A stretch of 42,172 nucleotides of DNA from JBDSZL01 sp039925145 (GTDB taxonomy: Bacteria > Acidobacteriota > Vicinamibacteria > Vicinamibacterales > SCN-69-37). Below, piece after piece: positions 32,814 to 40,945 of the stretch (the stretch's first letter is position 1; the number at the start of each line of letters is the position of its first letter). The notes beneath the pieces are model-generated. The model saw nothing but the letters and a program-made list of their open reading frames with translations, did no database searches and was not told the origin of the DNA. The position numbers and the translations under genes are program-made. The stretch lies in NCBI GenBank assembly GCA_039925145.1, contig JBDSZL010000057.1:1-42172 (forward strand). Reading direction: 5' to 3'.

Positions 32814-33191
32814 CTAGCCCTTCTTCGGACGCTTCGCTCCATACTTGGACCGCCCCTGCATGCGGGCCGCCACGCCCACCGCGTCGAGCGTCCCACGGAC
32901 CACGTGGTAGCGCACTCCCGGCAGATCCTTGACGCGGCCGCCACGAATCAGCACCAAGGAGTGCTCCTGCAGGTTGTGGCCAACACCCGGGATATACGTC
33001 GTCACCTCGATACCGTTGGTCAACCGCACGCGAGCCACCTTACGCAGGGCGGAATTGGGCTTCTTCGGCGTCTGGGTGAACACGCGAACGCACACGCCGC
33101 GCTTCTGCGGGCTGCTCTGCAACGCGGGGCTCTTGGTCTTCGTGAGCACCTTCTCGCGTCCCTTACGGACCAACTGGCTGATTGTCGGCAT
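32814..33191 (-). CDS. rpsL: Small-subunit ribosomal protein S12
   Basis: 125 residues, MPTISQLVRKGREKVLTKTK and onwards. Both decoding-centre loops are normal: TPKKPNSALRKVARVRL with Lys at the streptomycin-resistance position, and GGRVKDLPGVRYHVVRG with the second Lys. These are the residues found in streptomycin-sensitive ribosomes. It is the first gene of the superoperon and follows a leader of about 300 nt. Confidence 0.97.
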   Translation of the reverse strand: MPTISQLVRKGREKVLTKTKSPALQSSPQKRGVCVRVFTQTPKKPNSALRKVARVRLTNGIEVTTYIPGVGHNLQEHSLVLIRGGRVKDLPGVRYHVVRGTLDAVGVAARMQGRSKYGAKRPKKG

Positions 33192-33493
33192 ACGGTTTCT
33201 ACTCTCGACCCGCCGGCTACTGCCGGTGGCAATTCATCTCTTTGAGGATGGGGGCATCCGCGCCCGCTCATCTCAAACACGACTGGCCGCGCCACGGGTG
33301 GCGCTCAATCGGCGTCTCGGGCCTAAGAGCCGAAGCTCGGCGCCAGAGACTTTCCCCTATTGCTGTTCATTCAGCGTGGCAACCGGGGTGCGCAGCCATG
33401 AGCGGCGCACCGGTTACGCGGAAACTACCAGGAAGCGGAAGCGGCTTCTGCTGGACGCGAACCTAGATAGGGTGTCCCAGGTTCGTCGAGAAC
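33192..33493 (-). promoter_or_regulatory. Structured 5' leader of the ribosomal superoperon
   Basis: About 300 nt from the predicted transcript start (near 33493) to the rpsL ATG, with no convincing gene on either strand. Three hairpins are visible: AACCGG+TGCGC / GCGCA+CCGGTT with a 2-nt bulge (33381-33415), a 5-bp GCCGA/TCGGC stem with a 3-nt loop near 33330, and a 7-bp GCGCCAC/GTGGCGC stem (33289-33304). The length and structure suggest a regulatory RNA leader. I see no match to a known riboswitch. Confidence 0.5.
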
Positions 33494-33499
33494 CTTGCG

Positions 33500-33528
33500 A
33501 GATTAGCATGGGGTGCGAAGTGGGTCAA
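33500..33528 (-). promoter_or_regulatory. Sigma-70-type promoter of the ribosomal superoperon
   Basis: On the minus strand: TTGACC, 17 bases, TAATCT, close to the -35/-10 consensus with ideal spacing. It points toward rpsL, 310 bp away. It sits in the 387-bp gap between rpsL and the exported-protein gene ending at 33579. Confidence 0.75.
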
Positions 33529-33578
33529 GCGCGCAGACAGACGGTGTCTGCCACCGCGACCAGCCGATTGGCTCGGCC

Positions 33579-34715
33579 TCACCGCGACAGCGCGTTGAGA
33601 TCGTAGTAGGTCCGGAGCCGGCCCGCCTGAAAGTCCCGGACGAAGGCGCGAATGGGATAGAGGGCCGTCGCCCGGCCGTCGGGCCCCAGGTTCTCGCCCG
33701 CATACCCGGACCGGGCCGAGACGGACCGCACGAACGTGCTCGCGCTGGTGAGCGGCAAGGTCGCCACATTGCGGGCAAAATCCGAGAAAATCCCGTCCTG
33801 ATAGAGATATTGCTCCACATTCGAGACGTAAAAGGTCGAGATCGCGGCTCCGTGTTCCCGCACGTACCGCCCGACGCTCCGCAGCGCCTTCGGCCCGGCG
33901 AAATCTCCCACCACGGGCACGATCAGATTGCGTTCTTCCATGTCCTTCAGCTTCGCGTAGTTGGCCTCGTTCGCCAGGTAGCTGTGCGGCGCCCCCTCCA
34001 CGTCGGTGGCCGTCATCAAGTCCTGGTAGCTGGGAAACCTGAAACCCCGTCCCCTCCCCCCGAACCCCGGTCCTACCGAGTACTGAATCTCTGGGCCATC
34101 CGAGAAAAACGCAAAGTAGATGGCGTCAATCTGCTCGAGGTCGTCTGACGAGAGCGTGAAGTGGTGATATTTGACCAGCCGATCCGTGACCGCGGCGAGG
34201 TTCTGGCGATACAACGGTTCGCTGGCCTCCACGAGGCCAAAAGCCGCAAACAGTGCCGCCCCAGTCGATTCGGGCGCGAGCGACGGTGCCCGAGGCCTCG
34301 AAAACAAGCGCGAGACAAACTCGGCACGGTCACGTGACAGCTCAATCAGGGCTTTATAGAGCAGGTGCTGAAGCAGATTCCCCCGCCGGATGTCGACGAT
34401 GAATGCCATCTGCGGCGCGGTGGCCAGGATGTACGTGAAGTTCTGATCGGGCGCGACCCCAAGGTAGACGCCCCCCGGGGTCACCTGCTTCGCCAACGCC
34501 GGCACGACGTACTGAAACGTATGCTCGTTGGAGACGAGATTGTCGGAACGAAAGTAACCGCCCGGCTCCGAGAGGCTGGTCGAGAGCTGCCACAACTCGC
34601 GGTCGGTCAGCCGTGAGGGCAACGACGAAACGGGCGCCTTCTGCTGGCTGGCCGCCAGCACACTGAGCGCGCCGGCAACGAGAATCACGACACGGGCCAG
34701 CGATCGACTTAGCAT
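33579..34715 (-). CDS. Exported protein of unknown function, paralogue 2
   Basis: 378 residues from the ATG at 34715, which has AGGGGG about 7 bp upstream. A hydrophobic signal or anchor is at about 8-22. I recognise no named family. It aligns over its length with the product of the neighbouring gene at 34810. Shared blocks are SEPGGYFRSDNLVSNE (49-64), GGVYLGVAPDQNFTYI (81-96), MAFIVDIRRGN (103-113), YRQNLAAV (169-176), VPVVGDFAGPKALRSVGRY (266-284) and FYVSNVEQYL (295-304). The strand-then-Gly-loop and strand-ending-in-Asp pattern at 81-110 resembles the SAM-binding half of a Rossmann methyltransferase; that is inference. It is the last gene of a three-gene unit. Confidence 0.75.
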   Translation of the reverse strand: MLSRSLARVVILVAGALSVLAASQQKAPVSSLPSRLTDRELWQLSTSLSEPGGYFRSDNLVSNEHTFQYVVPALAKQVTPGGVYLGVAPDQNFTYILATAPQMAFIVDIRRGNLLQHLLYKALIELSRDRAEFVSRLFSRPRAPSLAPESTGAALFAAFGLVEASEPLYRQNLAAVTDRLVKYHHFTLSSDDLEQIDAIYFAFFSDGPEIQYSVGPGFGGRGRGFRFPSYQDLMTATDVEGAPHSYLANEANYAKLKDMEERNLIVPVVGDFAGPKALRSVGRYVREHGAAISTFYVSNVEQYLYQDGIFSDFARNVATLPLTSASTFVRSVSARSGYAGENLGPDGRATALYPIRAFVRDFQAGRLRTYYDLNALSR

Positions 34716-34809
34716 CCGAGCCCCCTGAGGCGCACGCCTCGCTTCCCCGGTCGCCCCAGCCCAAACGGCCGCGCCAGACGCGTCGCCGCCTGCCGCAGAT
34801 CCGCTGGAA

Positions 34810-35949
34810 TCACCGTCGCGCGCCGCCACCGGCTACCGGGGCGCAGGCCTTCACTTCGGCCTGCATTTCACCCAGGGAGAGCGAAAACATGCCCAGGCCG
34901 CCAGGCACCGATCCCGACCGGCTGAACCCTCGGCCAGCCATCGATCGAATGAAGGTCGACGACGCATCGAGCGGCATGGCGGCGACGTTGGCGCAAAACG
35001 CGCCGGTCTTCAGATCCTGCCGCAGATACTGCTCGACATTGGATAAATAGAAGGCCGAAACAATGGCCCCCTGCGCTTTCGCGTACCGGCCCACGGCCCT
35101 CAGGGCTTTCGGACCGCCAAAGTCTCCCACGACAGGCACGAGGAGGTTTCGGGCTTCCAGATCCTTCATGAACTGGAAAGGCTCCTCCCTCGCCAGGTAA
35201 CTTCTCTGCCGGCCCTGCCCATCGTCGGTCGACATCATCTGCGCGTATGTGGGGTGCTGTGTGGTTCGCCCCGTACCCGTCAGCTGGTAGCCGAGCTCAG
35301 GACCGTCGGCGAAGAACGCCGTCCGGTAGACGTAGTCGATCCCCTCTCGATCCTCCGCGGAGAGCGGCAGACCGTGCTTTTTGGTCAGCCATTCGATCAC
35401 CGCCGCAAGATTCTGTCTGTAGCGGGCGTCGGTTGGACGGACCGCATCGAAGGCCGCGAACAATTGCTGGGGCGTCGCGGCGGGGGACAGGCCGGCGGGC
35501 TTCTCGCGCGAGAACAGCCGCGAGAGGAAATCGACGCGCGTCGCCGACATCTCGAACAACGCCTTGTACAGCAGGTGTTCGTGCAGATTGCCCCGGCGAA
35601 TATCGACGATGAACGCCATGGCCGGCCGGGTCGCCGCGATGTAGCTGAAGTTCTGCTCGGGTCCGACGCCGATGTAGAGCCCGCCTGGTTTCGTCCGGTG
35701 CACCAGATCGGGAATCACCAGCTGAAACCGGCCCTCGTTCGACACGAAATTATCTGAGTGAAAAGTGCCGCCTGGCTCAGAGAAGTCCTGGCTGAGCCGC
35801 CAGAACTCCTGATCCGCCAACCGCTCTGGGAGCGTCAGCGGGCCCGACGCAAGGGCGAGCCCCTGGTTCAGGAGCAGCGCGACAGTGAACAGCAGCCCAA
35901 CCGCAAGCAATAGACGCCGAACGAGCTTGGTGTCGCGGTGTCGTGCCAT
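34810..35949 (-). CDS. Exported protein of unknown function, paralogue 1
   Basis: 379 residues. A basic start and a hydrophobic segment (about 11-34) form a signal peptide or anchor ending ALASG. The blocks shared with the next gene product are SEPGGTFHSDNFVSNE (57-72), GGLYIGVGPEQNFSYI (89-104), MAFIVDIRRGN (111-121), YRQNLAAV (177-184), VPVVGDFGGPKALRAVGRY (271-289) and FYLSNVEQYL (300-309). The 90-121 stretch looks like a nucleotide- or SAM-binding Rossmann start, but no catalytic motif is certain. The gene is 32 bp after the spermidine-synthase-like gene and 94 bp before its paralogue, which places all three in one transcript. The C-terminus is Gly-rich and ends in GGGARR. Confidence 0.75.
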   Translation of the reverse strand: MARHRDTKLVRRLLLAVGLLFTVALLLNQGLALASGPLTLPERLADQEFWRLSQDFSEPGGTFHSDNFVSNEGRFQLVIPDLVHRTKPGGLYIGVGPEQNFSYIAATRPAMAFIVDIRRGNLHEHLLYKALFEMSATRVDFLSRLFSREKPAGLSPAATPQQLFAAFDAVRPTDARYRQNLAAVIEWLTKKHGLPLSAEDREGIDYVYRTAFFADGPELGYQLTGTGRTTQHPTYAQMMSTDDGQGRQRSYLAREEPFQFMKDLEARNLLVPVVGDFGGPKALRAVGRYAKAQGAIVSAFYLSNVEQYLRQDLKTGAFCANVAAMPLDASSTFIRSMAGRGFSRSGSVPGGLGMFSLSLGEMQAEVKACAPVAGGGARR

Positions 35950-35981
35950 GGCCTGTCTGTTCCCCGTCAGGGAAGTCTATC

Positions 35982-38411
35982 TCACCGCCCCATTTGCCGT
36001 TGGATGGCCGCGCGGACGGTCTGCAGCGTCTCCGGAGTGCCGGTGAACATCTGCTCGGGGTACTTCGCGTACTGCAGCATGTTCGCGTAGATGGGACCAC
36101 TCTGGTACATGTTCAAGCCCATGCCCGCGAGGTACTGGAGGCGGAGATTGCGGTCTCTGTTGATCTGGGCATCCTTCAGCCACGGGGCGAGATCGGCAGG
36201 CGTGCCAGCATAGTTGGCCACCAGCTCGATTGCCGATGCGATGCCGATTTCGCGCAGCGACTCGCGCACCTGTGCATAGCGGGGGTTGTCGATCTTCGCC
36301 TGGAGGGCATCTACATCAATCCTGATGGGCTCGAGCTGCCCCATCAGCACGAGGTCATATCCCTGACCGTTATTGGTGTTCCCCCAGACAACGCTGTTGG
36401 GGAACGCCTCCATGAACGTGCCGATTTCGCTCTTCACCGCAGCTTCGTTGCTTTCGTACAGCTGCACGAAGAGCGTCACGACTCCACCCGGGTTCAGGTG
36501 CTGCTTCACGACGTCGAAGAACTCGCGCGTGTAGAGCGTCGCCGCGCCCTTGACCCACGGATCCAGCGGATCGGACGTGACGGCATCGAACTTCTGCTTC
36601 GTCGTGAGCAGAAAGTGCCGCGCATCGTCGATGTGCACTGTCACCTTCGGGTTATCAACCACGTTGTAGTTGTATTCGCCGAAATACTTGGACACCGAGG
36701 CGGGCACGAGCGGCTCGATTTCCGCGATGGTCATGTGCTTGACGTCGGGCCCAATGGACACGGCTCCCGCCGTGACACCCGCGCCGCAGCCGATGACGAG
36801 CGCATTGCTCGGGGTGTTGGGGATCAGATGCGTGAAATGGCCGAGCATGCGCTGCAGTCGCATGTCCTGCGGTTCACTCGACGCCTGAACCTTGCCGGCG
36901 TTGTGGTAGTTGCGCACGCCTGTCGAGGTTTGCGACACAGCGACAAACGCGTTCAAGCCCTCGCCGACATAGATGATGTTACTCAGGCCCACCCAGGTCG
37001 CGGCGTATCGGCCGTACGCGACCAACAGTCCTGGCACGGGCGGCACGCGCCGCGCCAGCAGTCCTGCACCGCCGGTCGCAAGCACGAGCGCAATCGCCGT
37101 CGCCCATCTGATGCCATGACGGCCCGCACCTGCCGCCGCCGGCGCAAGCATCAGCAGCGCGGACAGCGCCGAGATGATGATCAGCGCCGCCTGGCCGTGC
37201 TGGCTGTGGATGTACCGCGTGATGATCAGGCTCGCCCCGAGCGAGCCCACGATCGCGCCCACGGTGTTGGCCGCATAGACGCCACCGACCAGTCGTCCCG
37301 GGTCCTGGCCCGGAGCGGCCACAGCGGCCAGCGCCAGCGGAAAGCTCGCGCCCCACAGGATCGCCCCGGGGAGCACCACCCAGAGGCAGCGCACCATGTC
37401 GAGCTGGTAGTTGAACCAGATATCGGAGGTAATCGCAGGATTGATGGGCCAGAACGGCAGCGAGGTGGTCAGCATCCATGCGGCCCACGCGATGGCCCCG
37501 CAGAGCAGCATCTGACACCAGCCGAGCGCCACGCGCGGCTCCGAGGCTCCGCGGGCAATTGCCGAGCCCACGCTGCTGCCAATGCCGAGCCCGAACAGGA
37601 ACACGGCAAGGATGAGCGAGAACGTATACGTTGTCGCGCCAAACAGCAGCGAGAGCAGGCGCGTCCAGAGGACCTCCGACGAAAGCGCGGTCATGCCGGA
37701 CAACGCAATGGTCAGATACACAGCGCGCGCGCCTGGTGCCACGGCGGCCTGCTCGAAAGCGGTGGACGAGGCGGGGACGTATACGGCCCGGGCGGAGATG
37801 GCGGTGGCGACCGCGGCTACCAGCAGGTTCAAGGCCACGGCTACGTATGTCGCGATCGCCATGTCAAAGACACGCAGCAGGTAGAACCCGGCGAGCAGAC
37901 TGCCGACGACCGCGCCACCGATGTTGCCCCCATAGAAGAACCCGAGCCAGGAGACGCCCCTTGGCGTCGCTTCCACGTACCGGGCAATGGCCGGCAGTGT
38001 GGCCCCCATGAGCAGTGTGGGCGGCAGCAGGCACATGCTGGCGACGATGGCGCGGAAGAAGACGTTGCCGCCGCCGATGCCGGTGTAGAGGCCGTTCACG
38101 AGCGGCATCCCGAACAGCAGCAGCAGCCCCATGACGCCGATCCCGATCTCGAGATAGGCGTACAAGCGCAGCGGATGGTGCCGCGTGTCGAGGTACCGAG
38201 GCAGCACGTAACTGCCCAGACACATGCCACCCATGAAGGTCCCGAGCAGCACTCCCAGCGAGACAGCGGAAGACCCGATGACCAGCTGGAGAAGCTGGAA
38301 CCACACCACCTCGTAGATCAATGCCGCGCAGCCACTCCCGACGAAGAGCAGCAACATGAACGGCAGGTACGGATTGCCAGTATCCAGAGGCGAAGCGGTG
38401 CGCTGATTCAT
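35982..38411 (-). CDS. Membrane-embedded spermidine-synthase-like protein
   Basis: 809 residues. Residues about 15-455 are a polytopic membrane domain of a dozen or more helices of the kind fused to spermidine synthases in bacteria. Residues about 480-690 are a class I aminopropyl/methyltransferase-like domain. It carries the SAM-loop GCGAGVTAGAVS (about 538-549), an acidic strand end (MTIAEIEPLVP) and DDARHFL. The active-site segment TSDPLDPWVKGAATLYTREF (about 610-629) includes the conserved Asp. The last 120 residues are helical. The known soluble enzymes move an aminopropyl group from decarboxylated SAM to putrescine; the substrate of this membrane form is unknown. It heads a three-gene unit with two exported paralogues. 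The 114-bp gap upstream shows no clear promoter. Confidence 0.8.
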   Translation of the reverse strand: MNQRTASPLDTGNPYLPFMLLLFVGSGCAALIYEVVWFQLLQLVIGSSAVSLGVLLGTFMGGMCLGSYVLPRYLDTRHHPLRLYAYLEIGIGVMGLLLLFGMPLVNGLYTGIGGGNVFFRAIVASMCLLPPTLLMGATLPAIARYVEATPRGVSWLGFFYGGNIGGAVVGSLLAGFYLLRVFDMAIATYVAVALNLLVAAVATAISARAVYVPASSTAFEQAAVAPGARAVYLTIALSGMTALSSEVLWTRLLSLLFGATTYTFSLILAVFLFGLGIGSSVGSAIARGASEPRVALGWCQMLLCGAIAWAAWMLTTSLPFWPINPAITSDIWFNYQLDMVRCLWVVLPGAILWGASFPLALAAVAAPGQDPGRLVGGVYAANTVGAIVGSLGASLIITRYIHSQHGQAALIIISALSALLMLAPAAAGAGRHGIRWATAIALVLATGGAGLLARRVPPVPGLLVAYGRYAATWVGLSNIIYVGEGLNAFVAVSQTSTGVRNYHNAGKVQASSEPQDMRLQRMLGHFTHLIPNTPSNALVIGCGAGVTAGAVSIGPDVKHMTIAEIEPLVPASVSKYFGEYNYNVVDNPKVTVHIDDARHFLLTTKQKFDAVTSDPLDPWVKGAATLYTREFFDVVKQHLNPGGVVTLFVQLYESNEAAVKSEIGTFMEAFPNSVVWGNTNNGQGYDLVLMGQLEPIRIDVDALQAKIDNPRYAQVRESLREIGIASAIELVANYAGTPADLAPWLKDAQINRDRNLRLQYLAGMGLNMYQSGPIYANMLQYAKYPEQMFTGTPETLQTVRAAIQRQMGR

Positions 38412-38525
38412 AAGCTCGGGAATCCTACAACAAACGTGACGGGGTGGGTTGGCTGGTCGAGCAGCAGGTCATCGGGTGCTGGAGGTCTTTACGACGGCCC
38501 GGGGCAGAAGGCTTACGCCCGGCGG

Positions 38526-40571
38526 CTACCGCATCCGGAAGAGCAGATCGCGCCGGCTGGTCCGTCCGCCCTCGGTTCTGGCTGTGATGCTGAGCAGGTA
38601 CGGACCGTGCGCCAGGCGATCGAGCGGCAGCTTCACCTGGTAATCCGCCGACCGCCCGGTGTCGAAGGCGGCGGCGGGCAGCGTCGCGCTCTCGGAGAGC
38701 GCGGCCGCATTGGACCCGCTGAACAGCTCCGTCTTCATCGTCACACCGGTCAGCGGGGTGCTGCCACCCTGGGCAATCCGGACGAAGGCGCTCACCACAT
38801 CCGACCGTGAGAATTCGCGCGCCGTTGTGGGCACGATCGGCAGCAACCCGGCCAGCGGACCGTCGAGCATGGCACCAGCGCCTGGTGCGCTCCCCAGCAC
38901 CAAGCCTGATACGGTCAGAGCAGCGCCTGAAAAATTTGGCACTTCGAGATCGGTGTAGACGCTGCCGCTCTTCCCAGCCAGCGCGCTCTGAACTGTGTAG
39001 CCGACCTGGTAGCGACCGGGAGCCAGCGTCATGCGACGCAGAATCCCAAAGGGATGTTCCTCTGCCGGTACTGGACCGGCCGGGAGCGAGACGACCTCCC
39101 GCTGCGGCGGACCAGGGCGGCCGTCTGCATCGTAGACGGTGCGCGTCAGTGTCAGTGTGTCGGCCGCCTGTCCCTGCACGTTCGGTAGACGCGTCGTCAG
39201 CGCAATGGCGAGGTCTGCCAGGTCGGCACCTGCCGCGCGTCCAATCGGCACGACGTTGAGCTGAACCGGCAGACCGGGAAGAGCGGCCAGGCCCGCCAGC
39301 GTCAGCTCGGTCGACGTCGGCGCTCCGGCCAATCGCGTCTCAGCGGAGCCTCCCCCGCGACTCGGGGCCCAATAGCCAGAGCGCGTCATCACGGTCAGCC
39401 CGGGACGGCCAACCTTGACCTCCACCTTCCGGAACTTGCCATCCGGCTCGGGATTAGCGGTTTGATAGCTGACGAGGTAGTACGAGCCGTCCTCCTCGAA
39501 AATGCGATCGATTCCAGTTTCGACAGCATCTGTTTCGACAATGGCGCGGCCGCCGGTGTTGTCTGCCGTGATGCGCATGAAATCGTGCAACTGCCGTACG
39601 TCGGTGGCGGGCATGCACTGGCCGCGCATCCCAAGGTCGCGGCCGTAGCGCGCGAGTCGCAATCGCAGGTACTCACGGTAGCCGCTGTAGCCCCCGGGAT
39701 CGATCGTGTGGATATTGACATTCGCAAGCTGGGCCCGACGAAAGACTGTCTTCATCGTCTGCGGAAGGACCGCGCATCGCTGATCTGAAAACGTGACCGG
39801 CACGCCCACAGTCACAAACAGGATCGCCTTGCGTCTGTTCGGCAGAAGGGACATTCGTGAGACGACGGCAGCGAGGGTCGGCACGGCGGGCTGCTCGAGC
39901 TCGGGCACGCTGCGACTCCGGAGGCCGCTCGTGCGTTGGATGTCGCCCTGAATGGGAGGGCGAGCCCCGGAAGGCGGCTCGATCCACTGCGGAGGGTTCG
40001 GGTTCAGCTTGTCGATCGCCGCGAGCAGTTTCTGACGATCGCGTGTGAAATCCTGGGTCTTGCCGGCCTGCTGCGCAAACACCACGGCGGCCATGTCCGA
40101 GGGGCCCATCTGATCGATCGCGTGCCTCGCGGCCTGGCGCGCCGAGACGATGATGTCTGTGTCGTCGCCAGGCAGGTTCTTGTCGTCGAACACGATGGCA
40201 AACAGGCGTCCATCACCAAGCGCGTCACCCAGGTCGTTGACGGCCACGTCTTCGACGACGTACTGCATCCAGGCAGACTGCACTGGATCGCGATCGGCCG
40301 CGTCCACCCCTGTCGCCGCGACGAGCCGCTGCGGCTTGCCATTCTCGAGCACGGTGAAGTCGGCAAGCGTCAGGCCGCGAACTGGCCGCCGGTCCTTGTC
40401 GAGCACCGAGACATCCAGTTGGATGACGTCGACGCCAGCGCGAAACGTCGGCGGCTCCTGCGCCTGTCGTGCCAGCACGCCCGGGAACACGACAGCGCAG
40501 ATGCCAGCGATCGCGGTCGCCGCGACGAGGCGTCGTGGTCTGCCTTGTGCGGGACGAGACGCCATCCTCAT
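38526..40571 (-). CDS. VWFA-related exported protein (acidobacterial family)
   Basis: 681 residues from the ATG at 40571, which overlaps the stop of the preceding remnant by 4 bp (ATGA); an ATG at 40565 is a second option. A signal peptide (hydrophobic about 15-33) is followed by the family start TFRAGVDVIQLDVSVLDKDR and LADFTVLENGKPQRLV (about 42-84). A von Willebrand A-like domain follows (from RLFAIVFDDKNLPGDD, about 122-137, to near 360); I do not see a canonical DxSxS metal site. The C-terminal half is beta-rich and ends with a segment typical of this family (HGPYLLSITARTEGGRTSRR). Function is unknown; these proteins are presumed periplasmic or surface-exposed. The upstream part of the open frame, beyond 40571, is not coding. 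Confidence 0.85.
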   Translation of the reverse strand: MRMASRPAQGRPRRLVAATAIAGICAVVFPGVLARQAQEPPTFRAGVDVIQLDVSVLDKDRRPVRGLTLADFTVLENGKPQRLVAATGVDAADRDPVQSAWMQYVVEDVAVNDLGDALGDGRLFAIVFDDKNLPGDDTDIIVSARQAARHAIDQMGPSDMAAVVFAQQAGKTQDFTRDRQKLLAAIDKLNPNPPQWIEPPSGARPPIQGDIQRTSGLRSRSVPELEQPAVPTLAAVVSRMSLLPNRRKAILFVTVGVPVTFSDQRCAVLPQTMKTVFRRAQLANVNIHTIDPGGYSGYREYLRLRLARYGRDLGMRGQCMPATDVRQLHDFMRITADNTGGRAIVETDAVETGIDRIFEEDGSYYLVSYQTANPEPDGKFRKVEVKVGRPGLTVMTRSGYWAPSRGGGSAETRLAGAPTSTELTLAGLAALPGLPVQLNVVPIGRAAGADLADLAIALTTRLPNVQGQAADTLTLTRTVYDADGRPGPPQREVVSLPAGPVPAEEHPFGILRRMTLAPGRYQVGYTVQSALAGKSGSVYTDLEVPNFSGAALTVSGLVLGSAPGAGAMLDGPLAGLLPIVPTTAREFSRSDVVSAFVRIAQGGSTPLTGVTMKTELFSGSNAAALSESATLPAAAFDTGRSADYQVKLPLDRLAHGPYLLSITARTEGGRTSRRDLLFRMR

Positions 40572-40863
40572 GGCTCGACTGCGAACCTCACGCTGCGCGA
40601 GGCCGTGTCGTTGCCCTGTCGCACGTCGACGTTCAGCACGTAGGCACCGGGTCCGAGGCGACGATGGGACGCGGGCGTCCATCCTCGAGGACGGTGAAGT
40701 CGCTGGCCCGCAGCGCCGGCACGGGCAGTCGATTCCGGTCGAGCACCGAGACGTCGACGTCGACCAGGTCCACCGCTGCACGGAACGCCGGCTGCTGAGT
40801 TCGAGCAACCACACCCAGCGTGATGATCTGCAGCGCGAAAACGACCACGACAAGACGTCGCAT
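40568..40863 (-). pseudogene. Remnant of a second VWFA-related protein gene (large internal deletion)
   Basis: The 5' piece (from ATG 40863) encodes a signal peptide and the family start FRAAVDLVDVDVSVLDRNRL then ASDFTVLEDGRPRPIVA, alignable with the intact neighbour. At about 40655-40662 this breaks off. The sequence continues in another frame with LGPGAYVLNVDVRQGNDTAS and RSVRFAVEP, which looks like a family C-terminus. The whole middle, some 500 or more codons in an intact member, is missing, and the join is out of frame. The remnant's stop overlaps the next gene's start by 4 bp, as expected for two formerly coupled tandem genes. Confidence 0.8.
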
Positions 40864-40945
40864 TGGAGGTGTCCGGTTCCCGCAGTGTATCCGGACTGGG
40901 CGCCAGGCGCACATCGGCACGGCGACTTGAAGACCGCTGGAGGAC

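Noticed and set aside
33182..33466. 94-residue open frame on the plus strand in the rpsL leader
   Set aside because: No family resemblance and opposite to the transcribed leader; hairpins explain the region better.
35943..38810. 955-residue open frame opposite the spermidine-synthase-like gene
   Set aside because: Charged, low-complexity translation with no motifs; the opposite strand encodes a recognisable membrane enzyme.
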